Assembly: GCA_002438545.1 (NCBI GenBank) | Contig: DJPK01000039.1 | Location: forward strand, 1-10,668 | Length of the DNA stretch: 10,668 nt | Direction: 5' to 3' | Origin: Caryophanales bacterium UBA6414 | GTDB lineage: Bacteria; Bacillota_I; Bacilli_A; RF39; UBA660 | Shown here: positions 1 to 6,547 of the stretch, piece by piece | How the letters are laid out: each line of letters starts with the position of its first letter | Position numbering within the stretch: position 1 is the first letter of the stretch | Program-made: the position numbers and the translations under genes | Notes under the pieces: model-generated | What the model was told of the DNA's origin: nothing | What the model saw: the letters and a program-made list of their open reading frames with translations, nothing else | Databases searched by the model: none

Positions 1-76
1 TTTCACCAAAAATATTATACCATTGTAAATATTAGATGTAAATGGGCAAAAAAAGTTAAAAAGGCTTTTTTAAAAA

Positions 77-105
77 TTGACAAATAAGGCAATAGAATAT
101 ATAAT
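77..105 (+). promoter_or_regulatory. Perfect-consensus SigA promoter of the coiled-coil operon
   Basis: TTGACA at 77-82 and TATAAT at 100-105 are separated by exactly 17 bases, a full match to the vegetative sigma-factor consensus. A/T tracts at 66-76 just upstream resemble an UP element. The predicted start near 112 leaves a leader of only about 18 bases before the ATG at 130, with little room for leader regulation, so strong constitutive transcription is the simplest reading. Confidence 0.88.
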
Positions 106-116
106 TATTATAGATA

Positions 117-122
117 GAGGTG
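117..122 (+). promoter_or_regulatory. Ribosome binding site that fixes the first gene's start at 130
   Basis: GAGGTG lies 7 bases before the ATG at 130. An in-frame TTG at 124 would sit directly against this site with almost no spacing, so the ATG at 130 is the better start. Confidence 0.75.
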
Positions 123-129
123 GTTGGCT

Positions 130-1629
130 ATGATTAACTATAATAGCGATGAAGTATTACAATATATAAGACAATATGAAATGTTTTCTAGCAGTTTAAA
201 ACTAATTCCAAGTATTGATGAGAAAAATGCAATAATTAAACAATTAGATAGATTAGAAGAAAAGATAATTAAATTAACTAATAGTATATATGAGAATGCT
301 TATTATTCATTATATAATAAAGAAACTTATTTATTAGAAGAAGAAAAGAATAGATTGGGGTCTTTAATTGAACTAATATCTAATCGTATGGATTATGTTA
401 ATGATAGAAAGAATAAGCACTATGAATTAACAGGTAAGAACTTGGATATTTATAATTTTGTTGGAATGGATGTATATGATACATTAAAAGATAGATTAAA
501 AGTAATTGAAAAGTATTCTGATAATATTAAGAGAAAAGAAGATATTGATGATTATCTTGATAAATTGGATAGTAAATTAAAATTAGCTCAAGAGAAGATA
601 TCTATTAATGAGGCACTTAATGTTGAATTAGAAGCTAAAATGATTAAGTGCTTAGATGATGCATTAAAGAGATATGGTTTAAACTTGGAAGCTAGAGAAG
701 ATGAAATTAGGAGCATTTATCAAGAATTAACTAAGATGCTTGATATTGCTAGAGAAAACTATGAGACTGCTAAAATATCATCATATGATATGGTAAGCGA
801 ATGTAAGAAAGCCTTAGCAGACATTGAAAGCGATTATATGTCTTATCGTGAACAAACATCTATTTTAGACTTAATGAAATTATATGATAAAAAGTGTCAT
901 AGTTATCAAGAATTATTAGATAAAAGAACCACTATGAGTGAGTTATGTGATAATATTTTAAATAAGAAAATTAGAGAAGCTATTTATAAATTATTAAAAG
1001 ATCAATATAGTACTATATTATTAGAAGGACAAGATATTAGTAATTATGAGAAACTATTAAAGGAACAAGAAGATAAAAGAGAAGAAATAGCAGCAATTGA
1101 TAGAGAAAATAATAGTGATATATTTAAAAATGTCTTAAGTAAGTTAATTGAAAATGAAAATAAGAGACAAGCTAAATTACTAGAAGAAAAGATGAAAAAA
1201 CAAGAAGAAGAAAAGAAACGTAAAGCTGAACTTGAAAAAAGAAGACAAGAAGAAATTATGCGTAGGCAAAAATTAATTGAAGACACTAGAAAGAAAGAAA
1301 TCGAAAAACGTACAAGACAATTACTAGAGGAACAAAAAAATACGGTTTTACAATCTAAACCGGTAAATAGTAATAATGTATCTTTTGCTAATATGAAGAA
1401 AGATATCGTAAATAGTAAAGATAAAGAGCCATCTTTTAATAAAATAGATGAAAAGATAGATGTTCCAACATCTGAATATAGAAAGATAGAAAAAGATTTA
1501 TTTAAAGAGTTTAATGATAAGTCAGCAGATAAAGATGATGAATTGAATTTTCCAAAGTTAAAGAATAATAGCTTAGATAAAGTTGAATTATTTAAAGATG
1601 AAGAATATTTTCCAAATATTCCAATGTAA
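130..1629 (+). CDS. Large charged coiled-coil protein, first of a paralogous pair
   Basis: This 499-residue protein is not a family I recognise. It has no signal peptide or membrane segment and looks cytoplasmic. Residues 1-340 are long helices rich in Leu, Glu and Lys with heptad-like spacing. Residues 340-405 are an extremely charged Lys/Arg/Glu/Gln helix that would form a single helix or coiled coil. Residues 406-499 look disordered, turn acidic, and end in two Phe-Pro motifs (NFPKL at 473-477, YFPNIPM at the C-terminus). The start is the ATG at 130, chosen for its well-spaced GAGGTG; an in-frame TTG two codons upstream is less likely. It is the first gene after a consensus promoter and lies 25 bases before a gene sharing several sequence blocks in the same order, so the two probably work together. 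A scaffold or cytoskeleton-like role is possible but unsupported. An antisense reading frame at 1044-1286 is a by-product of the charged repeats. Confidence 0.9.
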   Translation: MINYNSDEVLQYIRQYEMFSSSLKLIPSIDEKNAIIKQLDRLEEKIIKLTNSIYENAYYSLYNKETYLLEEEKNRLGSLIELISNRMDYVNDRKNKHYELTGKNLDIYNFVGMDVYDTLKDRLKVIEKYSDNIKRKEDIDDYLDKLDSKLKLAQEKISINEALNVELEAKMIKCLDDALKRYGLNLEAREDEIRSIYQELTKMLDIARENYETAKISSYDMVSECKKALADIESDYMSYREQTSILDLMKLYDKKCHSYQELLDKRTTMSELCDNILNKKIREAIYKLLKDQYSTILLEGQDISNYEKLLKEQEDKREEIAAIDRENNSDIFKNVLSKLIENENKRQAKLLEEKMKKQEEEKKRKAELEKRRQEEIMRRQKLIEDTRKKEIEKRTRQLLEEQKNTVLQSKPVNSNNVSFANMKKDIVNSKDKEPSFNKIDEKIDVPTSEYRKIEKDLFKEFNDKSADKDDELNFPKLKNNSLDKVELFKDEEYFPNIPM

Positions 1630-1654
1630 AAAAGAATAAAATAGAGGTGATGTT

Positions 1655-3571
1655 ATGCTGGGGATTAGTAAGAACATGACTAGACTAAGGCAATTATATG
1701 AAATGAGAAAAAGCCTTTTAGGTAATACTAGTTTTATAAGTGAAGAACAAAAACAGGAGTTTATGGATTTAATTAAAGAAATAGATTCTGTTGAACAAAA
1801 AGATTATTTAGTTTTATTAGCTAGTAAGACATATAGTACGACAAGTAATGCTGATGAATTAAAAAGACTTAAAGAACTAGTAGAACTTATTGATGAAAGA
1901 TATAAATCACGACAAGAAATGGCAGAAGACTTTAGACGCATTTTTAGAAGTGATATAGATTTTGCTGATGAGATAAATGAATATGATAAAGTAGATATAT
2001 ATCGTCAGAAGATAATATATTTAGAAAGTATTACTAATAACGAGCATGCAATAGATGATAACAAAAAATTAATTAGTGATTTATCAGTAGAATTATCTAA
2101 GGAATATGAGCATAAGAAAGAAAATAATCGAGTAAATAAAAGACTAGAAGAAGAATTATTTAATAAACTTACAATAAAGACTAATTTAGCCGAGAATAAT
2201 ACTTATGATTTAGTATCCGTTATTGATATGGAATTAAGTAAATTTAAGTTAAAGATGAGTGATTTACTTGAAAATAATAGTCTTCTAAAAGAAAAGATGG
2301 GTGTGGCTAAAGAAGAATCTAGTAAAGCTAAAGAAAAATATCATACTGCACTTATTAGTTATAATGCTAATAAAGAGTATGGGGGGAATATATTAGCTAA
2401 TTATCGTGTTTTAGGGGAAATTAAGAAAGAATATTATACTTGTAGATATTATGAAATATTGTTAGGAATATGTGCTTTAGTAATACCTTTAAAAGAGTCT
2501 GATTATGATAATTTGATTGGTAAAAGATATCGCTTAATAAAATTATTAGATGAGAGAAAGTCATTACGTAATGAGTTAGAGATTAGAACTTATGATCGAT
2601 TATCTAATTTATATAATGAAGTTAATGAACAATGTAAGAGATTATTAGGACAAGGTAATAATATTGATAACATTGATGACTTAGAACATCGAATAGCAAT
2701 CCTTACACATCAAATAGATGATTTAGAAAGAAATAATCAAGAGCTGTTAGAGAGTATTAAGAGTTTGGATAAAGAATTAGTAAGTGAAAAACTTAAGATT
2801 AAGTTTTTTGATATGAAACCGGAAGATAATATGGTTATAGCAATAGAAAGTATTCCAAAACAAATTAATCTTGATATAGTTAAGTTTAAGACAAGAAATG
2901 TTTTAGCAACAGTTTATGAGTTATTAATTAATAAAAATAAAGAACAGAAAAAGGTCATGCCGGAGCCTATTCAAGTACAAGAAGAAGATCGTAAAGAACC
3001 TATCTTACCAAAATTCGATTTGCCAATAATAGACGATGAAAAGCTAATTGATGATGATAAAGAACCAGTAGTAGAGGATAATATTTCTTTAGACATACCT
3101 AAGGTAGAAGATAGTAGTGAGATAGTTTCTAATGATGATAGTTACGTTAATCCAGAAATAACTATTGAGGAAGTAGAGACAGAAAAACCAGTTGAAGAAC
3201 CAGTAAGTATTATTAAAGAAGAACCTATTTTAACTGAAGAGAGTGATATCTTTGAAGAAGATAATGTACCAGTTTTGAAAGATGATGACGAGCCTGTTAT
3301 ATTATCAGGACTAGATGATTTAAACGAAGATAAAGAAATAGATGATGCTGATTTATTTATTAATGATAATGATGAAGATAATCTTGATGTAGGAATGATT
3401 TTCCCAAATGATGATAAGTCAGACGATAAGTCAACGGATGATAATTTATTTTGGCCACAAATAGAAATGCCTGAAGTAAAGAAACATGAAGAGCCAAAAA
3501 TTGATTTAGAAAAGACACAAGAATTAAGTCTTGATGAACAAGTAGAAAGATTCTTAAAGAGTTCAGATTAG
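1655..3571 (+). CDS. Large coiled-coil protein with acidic disordered tail, second of the pair
   Basis: This 638-residue protein is also unrecognised. Residues 1-430 are mainly helical and coiled-coil-like. Residues 268-279 are hydrophobic but too short and too close to charged residues to be a convincing membrane span. From about 435 to the end the chain is very rich in Asp, Glu, Pro and Val and probably disordered, with IFPND at 582-586, LFWPQIEMP at 598-606 and a possible short helix at the C-terminus. It resembles the preceding protein at several points: LRQLYEM at 11-17, RLKELVELIDER at 71-82, DIY at 114-116 and LLDER at 297-301 match like motifs there in the same order. GAGGTGAT at 1644-1651 precedes the ATG. 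It lies 25 bases after the first gene and 13 bases before the third, with no terminator between, so all three should be one transcript. Its function is unknown; an adaptor or scaffold is only a guess. Confidence 0.9.
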   Translation: MLGISKNMTRLRQLYEMRKSLLGNTSFISEEQKQEFMDLIKEIDSVEQKDYLVLLASKTYSTTSNADELKRLKELVELIDERYKSRQEMAEDFRRIFRSDIDFADEINEYDKVDIYRQKIIYLESITNNEHAIDDNKKLISDLSVELSKEYEHKKENNRVNKRLEEELFNKLTIKTNLAENNTYDLVSVIDMELSKFKLKMSDLLENNSLLKEKMGVAKEESSKAKEKYHTALISYNANKEYGGNILANYRVLGEIKKEYYTCRYYEILLGICALVIPLKESDYDNLIGKRYRLIKLLDERKSLRNELEIRTYDRLSNLYNEVNEQCKRLLGQGNNIDNIDDLEHRIAILTHQIDDLERNNQELLESIKSLDKELVSEKLKIKFFDMKPEDNMVIAIESIPKQINLDIVKFKTRNVLATVYELLINKNKEQKKVMPEPIQVQEEDRKEPILPKFDLPIIDDEKLIDDDKEPVVEDNISLDIPKVEDSSEIVSNDDSYVNPEITIEEVETEKPVEEPVSIIKEEPILTEESDIFEEDNVPVLKDDDEPVILSGLDDLNEDKEIDDADLFINDNDEDNLDVGMIFPNDDKSDDKSTDDNLFWPQIEMPEVKKHEEPKIDLEKTQELSLDEQVERFLKSSD

Positions 3572-3584
3572 AAAGGAGAACTTT

Positions 3585-3839
3585 ATGAAAATAGAAGTAA
3601 ATAAAATTATTACATTAGGTAATAGAGAAAAATATTTAGTAATAGATAAAGTTGTTAAAGACGGTAAAGATTATTTTTATGTAGCCGAAGTTAATGATAC
3701 AGAGACAGATGTTAAAGATAACTATAAAATAGTAGAGGCTACATATAAAGATGGTAAAACTTTAATAGATGAAGTTCTTGGAGAAGATAATTTAAAAACA
3801 TTGTTACCATTATTTGTAGAGAAGAATAAAGAGTCATAA
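3585..3839 (+). CDS. Small DUF1292-like protein
   Basis: This 84-residue protein has a clear AAAGGAG site at 3572-3578, six bases before its ATG. The predicted pattern is several beta strands (ITLGNREKYLVIDKVV, KDYFYVAEV, YKIVEATY) followed by a C-terminal helix ending LLPLFVEK. Length, strand order and the Lys-Tyr-Leu-Val core resemble DUF1292 proteins such as B. subtilis YrzB, a Firmicute family of unknown function. The assignment rests on pattern only, without the family's usual very acidic tail. It is the last gene of the operon, 13 bases after the second coiled-coil gene, and its stop codon lies inside the terminator hairpin. Its position suggests it is made with the coiled-coil pair, but no role can be read from it. 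Confidence 0.82.
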   Translation: MKIEVNKIITLGNREKYLVIDKVVKDGKDYFYVAEVNDTETDVKDNYKIVEATYKDGKTLIDEVLGEDNLKTLLPLFVEKNKES

Positions 3840-3854
3840 TATATGGCTTTTTTT
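3828..3854 (+). terminator. Intrinsic terminator of the coiled-coil operon
   Basis: The arms AAAGAGTCAT (3828-3837) and ATGGCTTTTT (3843-3852) pair with two G-T wobbles around the loop AATAT, and the T run continues to 3854. The hairpin contains the stop codon of the 84-aa gene (3837-3839). The outer stem is weak (A-T pairs), so some read-through into the next gene, 24 bases on, is possible. Confidence 0.7.
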
Positions 3855-3865
3855 GTGATAAAATG

Positions 3866-3871
3866 AAGGAG
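3866..3871 (+). promoter_or_regulatory. Ribosome binding site that fixes a start at 3878
   Basis: AAGGAG is six bases before the ATG at 3878. A longer in-frame reading from the ATG at 3863 would place this site inside the coding region and leave that ATG with none, so 3878 is preferred. Confidence 0.75.
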
Positions 3872-3877
3872 AATATT

Positions 3878-4186
3878 ATGCAAAACTTATTTGAAAATTA
3901 TTTAAAAAAAGGTTTATCTGAATATGATTCAAAATACTTATCAACATATCAATTTTTAATACTACTATCTAAAAATAATAATATTAAAGCATATTTTGCT
4001 AATGTGGATTATACTTATTTTATCGAGTATCCAACATCTGATAAGGAGTACAATAATCCATCAGAAGTTCTTGAAAGTGAAATATCGCTTACTGGAAGTG
4101 ATGTAGGGATAATGTATGAAAATGTTAATGGTCAGTTTCGTACAATAGCGTTTGTTGATTTAAAAGAAAGAAAACATATGATATAA
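3878..4186 (+). CDS. Hypothetical 102-aa protein
   Basis: I do not recognise this protein. It has no signal peptide or membrane span. The first 35 residues look helical (NLFENYLKKGLSEYDSKYLSTYQFLILLS). The rest alternates short strands with an aromatic-rich stretch (AYFANVDYTYFIEYP) and ends in a likely strand, RTIAFVDL, suggesting a small alpha/beta fold. The start at 3878 follows AAGGAG; an upstream in-frame ATG at 3863 is rejected. The gene sits between two terminators. The only promoter candidate is poor (TTGTAG at 3814-3819, TAATAT at 3837-3842), so it may depend on read-through from the operon before it. Base composition matches its neighbours, with no sign of recent transfer. Confidence 0.75.
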   Translation: MQNLFENYLKKGLSEYDSKYLSTYQFLILLSKNNNIKAYFANVDYTYFIEYPTSDKEYNNPSEVLESEISLTGSDVGIMYENVNGQFRTIAFVDLKERKHMI

Positions 4187-4198
4187 ACAAGTTTTTAG

Positions 4199-4233
4199 GT
4201 TATTGACTAATACTTTAGTTAATAACTTTTTTT
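4199..4233 (+). terminator. Strong intrinsic terminator after the 102-aa gene
   Basis: A 12-bp stem, GTTATTGACTAA (4199-4210) with TTAGTTAATAAC (4215-4226), has a single G-T wobble and the tight loop TACT. A run of seven T follows at 4227-4233. It ends the 102-aa gene and insulates whiA, which has its own promoter. Confidence 0.85.
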
Positions 4234-4283
4234 GTTTTTAACAGTTCTTTAAAGAAACCTTAGGTAAATTAATTACATTATTA

Positions 4284-4313
4284 TTGACATTAATAGTAAA
4301 CATATAGTATTAT
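4284..4313 (+). promoter_or_regulatory. Promoter of whiA
   Basis: A perfect -35 TTGACA at 4284-4289 and a -10 TATTAT at 4308-4313 (5 of 6) are separated by 18 bases. The predicted start near 4320 gives a leader of about 20 bases to the ATG at 4341. A 12-base palindrome, TTCTTTAAAGAA, lies upstream at 4245-4256. Confidence 0.72.
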
Positions 4314-4340
4314 TTATTTAAAGTTTTAAGGAGGTATTAT

Positions 4341-5267
4341 ATGACCTTTTCTACAGAAATAAAGAATGAAATAACTAGGTTAGAATGCAGTAAGACAGAA
4401 TCTATTGCTGAACTATCAGCAATTGTTAGAAATAGTGCTTCAACTAGTGAAAGTATATATATTAATGTTGAAAATAATGCTGTTGCTAGAAGAATATATA
4501 AATTATTTAAAGATATATATAATATTACTCCGACAATAACAATAAGAAAAAGATACTTTAATAAAGGAATAAATTATATATTAGAAATAAAAAAGAATAA
4601 TACTAGAATATTAGAAGATTTATCAATTATAGATAATAATAGTTCTTATTTAACACATCCTAAAGAATATTTAATTGATGATGGAGAAAATAAAAGAGCA
4701 TATTTAAGGGGATTGTTTATTGCTTGTGGAAGTGTTAATGATCCTAAAACATCAAGATATCATTTAGAGTTTATTGTAGATTCTTATGAGTATGCTAAAT
4801 ATATTAATACAATGTTAAATGAATATAGTCTTAATAGTAGAATAATTAGAAGAGAAAAAAATTATATGGTCTATATAAAAGAAGCCGAAAAGATTAGTGA
4901 TTTCTTAAGAATAATTAAGGCTTATAATGGTGTTATGTACTTTGAAGATATTAGAATATATCGTGATCATAAGAATATGACTAATAGATTAAATAATTGT
5001 GAACAAGCTAATATGGATAAAGTATTTTTAACTTCTTCTAATCAAATTAAAGATATAGATAAACTAAAAGAATTAGGCTTATATGATGAATTAGATAGTA
5101 AGTTAAAGAAAGTTATTGATTACAGGTTAAAGTATCCAGAAAGTTCATTACAAGAATTAAGTGAGATAATGACTAGTGAAGGTGAAAAGATAACTAAGTC
5201 AGGACTAAATCATCGCTTTAGAAAGATAAAAGAATTAATAGATAATTATAAAAGTAATAAGAAGTAA
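4341..5267 (+). CDS. whiA: WhiA, DNA-binding cell-division regulator
   Basis: The 308-residue protein has the WhiA family architecture and usual length. The N-terminus MTFSTEIKNEITRLE and the AELSAIVR segment match the family's first domain. A degenerate LAGLIDADG homing-endonuclease-like domain follows (KRAYLRGLFIACGSVNDP at about 118-135). Near 217 is the family hallmark NRLNNCEQANMDK. The C-terminal helix-turn-helix spans about 230-300, including YPESSLQELSEIM and the near-invariant TKSGLNHRFRKIKEL. WhiA is a sporulation transcription factor in Streptomyces; in Bacillus it affects cell division and chromosome segregation. AAGGAGGT at 4328-4335 gives a strong start. It has its own promoter and terminator, and the rapZ and yvcK genes that usually precede it in Firmicutes are absent here. 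The identification is secure; the direct targets cannot be inferred. Confidence 0.97.
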   Translation: MTFSTEIKNEITRLECSKTESIAELSAIVRNSASTSESIYINVENNAVARRIYKLFKDIYNITPTITIRKRYFNKGINYILEIKKNNTRILEDLSIIDNNSSYLTHPKEYLIDDGENKRAYLRGLFIACGSVNDPKTSRYHLEFIVDSYEYAKYINTMLNEYSLNSRIIRREKNYMVYIKEAEKISDFLRIIKAYNGVMYFEDIRIYRDHKNMTNRLNNCEQANMDKVFLTSSNQIKDIDKLKELGLYDELDSKLKKVIDYRLKYPESSLQELSEIMTSEGEKITKSGLNHRFRKIKELIDNYKSNKK

Positions 5268-5294
5268 AGGTTAATAATAATCTTTATTTTTTTT
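5265..5294 (+). terminator. Intrinsic terminator of whiA
   Basis: TAAAGGTTA (5265-5273) pairs with TAATCTTTA (5278-5286), with one G-T wobble and the loop ATAA, followed by eight T at 5287-5294. The left arm begins with the whiA stop codon itself. The stem has only one G-C pair, so read-through into the LysM gene is plausible. Confidence 0.7.
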
Positions 5295-5308
5295 CATATA
5301 GTTATACT

Positions 5309-5315
5309 AGGTGAG
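5309..5315 (+). promoter_or_regulatory. Ribosome binding site for a TTG start
   Basis: AGGTGAG lies five bases before the TTG at 5321. An in-frame TGA at 5312-5314, within the site, rules out any longer N-terminus, so a missing signal peptide cannot be restored by an upstream start. Confidence 0.65.
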
Positions 5316-5320
5316 ATATA

Positions 5321-6466
5321 TTGAAGAAAGTAATAATAGATGCTTCTCGTGGAGGAGAAGATGCAGGTATAACTAAAGGAGGTATTGTTGAGAAAGACTT
5401 TAATTTAGATATTAGTAATTATATTAATAATTATTTAAAGAATAGAGGAATTAATAGTACAGTAATAAGAACTAATGATACTACTTTAGCAGATAGTGAT
5501 CGAATTAGTAGAATAAATAATATTGGTATAAATAAAGATACAATAATTATATCTAATAGAATGAATAATGATACTAGTAATGAAATAATTTATGCTTTAA
5601 GAAATAGTGATAGTTTAGCTAGTGATATAGCTGATTCTTTAGCAGATAATGGTTATGTAGTAGATAAATATTATCAATTAAGATTACCTAGTGATACTTC
5701 TAAAGATTATTATTATATAACAAGAAATACTAGTCCTGCTGAAACAGTTATTATTGAATATGGCGATATTGCTAACATACCTTTATTAGGAGATTCTGTT
5801 GGTAGTGCAATATATTCATATATTAATAGAAGTAATATTTATATAGTTAAGAGTGGTGATAGTTTATATTCAATTGCAAGAAAGCATAATACGACAGTCG
5901 ACGAATTAAAGAAATTAAATAACCTAAGTAGCAATGTACTTAGTATCGGACAAGTATTAAAGATACCTAGTAGTGAAAGTAATAATACAGGTAGTAATAC
6001 AGAGACATCTAATACTTATGTAGTAAAAAGTGGCGATAGTTTATATTCAATTGCGAGAAAGTATAATACGACGGTTGATGAGATAAAGAGACTTAATAAT
6101 TTAACTAGTAATGTACTTAGTATCGGGCAAGTATTAAAGATACCTAGTAGTGAAAGTAATAATATGGGAACAACTAATACTTATGTAGTAAAAAGTGGTG
6201 ATAGTTTATATTCGATTGCCAGAAAGTATAATACGACAGTCGATGAGATAAAGAGACTTAATAATTTAAGTAGTAATTTGTTAAGCATTGGACAAGTATT
6301 AAAGATACCAAGTGATAGTAGTACTAATATCTATGTAGTTAAGAGTGGTGATAATTTATACTCAATTGCGAGAAAATATCAAATAACAGTTGATGAATTA
6401 AAGAAGTTAAATAATTTAAGTGGTAATTTATTAAGTATCGGGCAAGTGTTGAAAGTACCTAAGTAA
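5321..6466 (+). CDS. LysM protein with degenerate amidase_3-like domain
   Basis: The 381-residue protein has two parts. Residues 1-170 follow the N-acetylmuramoyl-L-alanine amidase (amidase_3) plan: VIIDASRGGEDAG at 4-16 matches the usual DPGHGGxDxG, VEKDFNLDIS at 23-32 matches the conserved Glu block, IIISNRMNN at 75-83 matches the usual SxHxN block, and IIEYG at 144-148 carries the second Glu. Both histidines expected to bind zinc are arginine (R10 and R80), while E24 and E146 remain, so hydrolysis of peptidoglycan is unlikely. Residues 172-380 hold four LysM domains, which bind N-acetylglucosamine-containing glycans. There is no signal peptide or membrane anchor, and in-frame stops prevent a longer start. 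The protein may act inside the cell, be exported non-classically, or be released on lysis. The TTG start and AGGTGAG site suggest modest translation. I find no good promoter, so read-through from whiA is possible. It most likely binds peptidoglycan or a spore or envelope surface without cutting it. Confidence 0.92.
   Translation: MKKVIIDASRGGEDAGITKGGIVEKDFNLDISNYINNYLKNRGINSTVIRTNDTTLADSDRISRINNIGINKDTIIISNRMNNDTSNEIIYALRNSDSLASDIADSLADNGYVVDKYYQLRLPSDTSKDYYYITRNTSPAETVIIEYGDIANIPLLGDSVGSAIYSYINRSNIYIVKSGDSLYSIARKHNTTVDELKKLNNLSSNVLSIGQVLKIPSSESNNTGSNTETSNTYVVKSGDSLYSIARKYNTTVDEIKRLNNLTSNVLSIGQVLKIPSSESNNMGTTNTYVVKSGDSLYSIARKYNTTVDEIKRLNNLSSNLLSIGQVLKIPSDSSTNIYVVKSGDNLYSIARKYQITVDELKKLNNLSGNLLSIGQVLKVPK
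5834..6460 (+). repeat. Four tandem LysM-coding repeats
   Basis: Four 45-codon units start at 5834, 6011, 6176 and 6326, at spacings of 177, 165 and 150 bases as the Ser/Asn/Thr-rich linkers shrink. Each encodes the pattern YVVKSGDSLYSIARKYNTTV followed by DE-K-LNNL and SIGQVLKIP. Units 2 and 3 are almost identical over their first 100 or so bases, mostly with synonymous changes, while units 1 and 2 share their final third and the linker SSESNN. The pattern fits duplication with later exchange between copies. Confidence 0.93.
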
Positions 6467-6547
6467 AAATAATGAGATGTTTTGTCGAAAATAAGGCATT
6501 GTTAACTATAATATGGTAAGATATATCTAGAAAGAGGATAGAGATAT
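6467..6547. other. Gap after the LysM gene, no clear terminator
   Basis: No hairpin with a T tract follows the LysM stop codon. The only structure is a weak TTTTGTCGAAAA fold at about 6482-6493 without a T run. The LysM transcript may therefore continue through the small gene at 6548 and end at the terminator at 6635-6666. Confidence 0.5.
6482..6512 (+). promoter_or_regulatory. Candidate promoter for the 31-aa gene
   Basis: A perfect -10 TATAAT at 6507-6512 has a poor -35, TTGTCG at 6482-6487, at a long spacing of 19 bases. The start would fall near 6519, about 29 bases before the ATG at 6548. In sequence this AT-rich, a lone TATAAT can occur by chance. Confidence 0.4.

Noticed and set aside
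48..71. A-run/T-run stem (AAAAAAG with CTTTTTT) before the first promoter as a terminator
   Set aside because: The stem is almost all A-T with a nine-base loop and no separate T tract; it is better read as A/T-rich sequence upstream of the promoter.
1044..1286. Antisense 80-aa frame rich in Ser, Phe and Leu
   Set aside because: It mirrors the Lys/Glu-rich coding strand of the first coiled-coil gene, has no ribosome site and no recognisable sequence.
2848..3560. Possible frameshift or low-quality region in the acidic tail of the second coiled-coil protein
   Set aside because: The frame is open to a normal stop followed by a well-placed ribosome site, and acidic biased composition is expected of a disordered tail.
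3814..3842. Promoter for the 102-aa gene (TTGTAG and TAATAT, 17-base spacing)
   Set aside because: The -35 matches only 3 of 6 and the -10 lies in the terminator loop; this level of match is expected by chance in such AT-rich sequence.
5297..5308. TATAGT or TATACT as a -10 element for the LysM gene
   Set aside because: No -35 or TG extension is present, and transcription would begin within or beside the ribosome site, leaving almost no leader.
5834..6460. CRISPR-like array from regularly spaced repeats
   Set aside because: The repeats are 135-base in-frame LysM-coding units with mainly synonymous differences, not short identical repeats with unique spacers.
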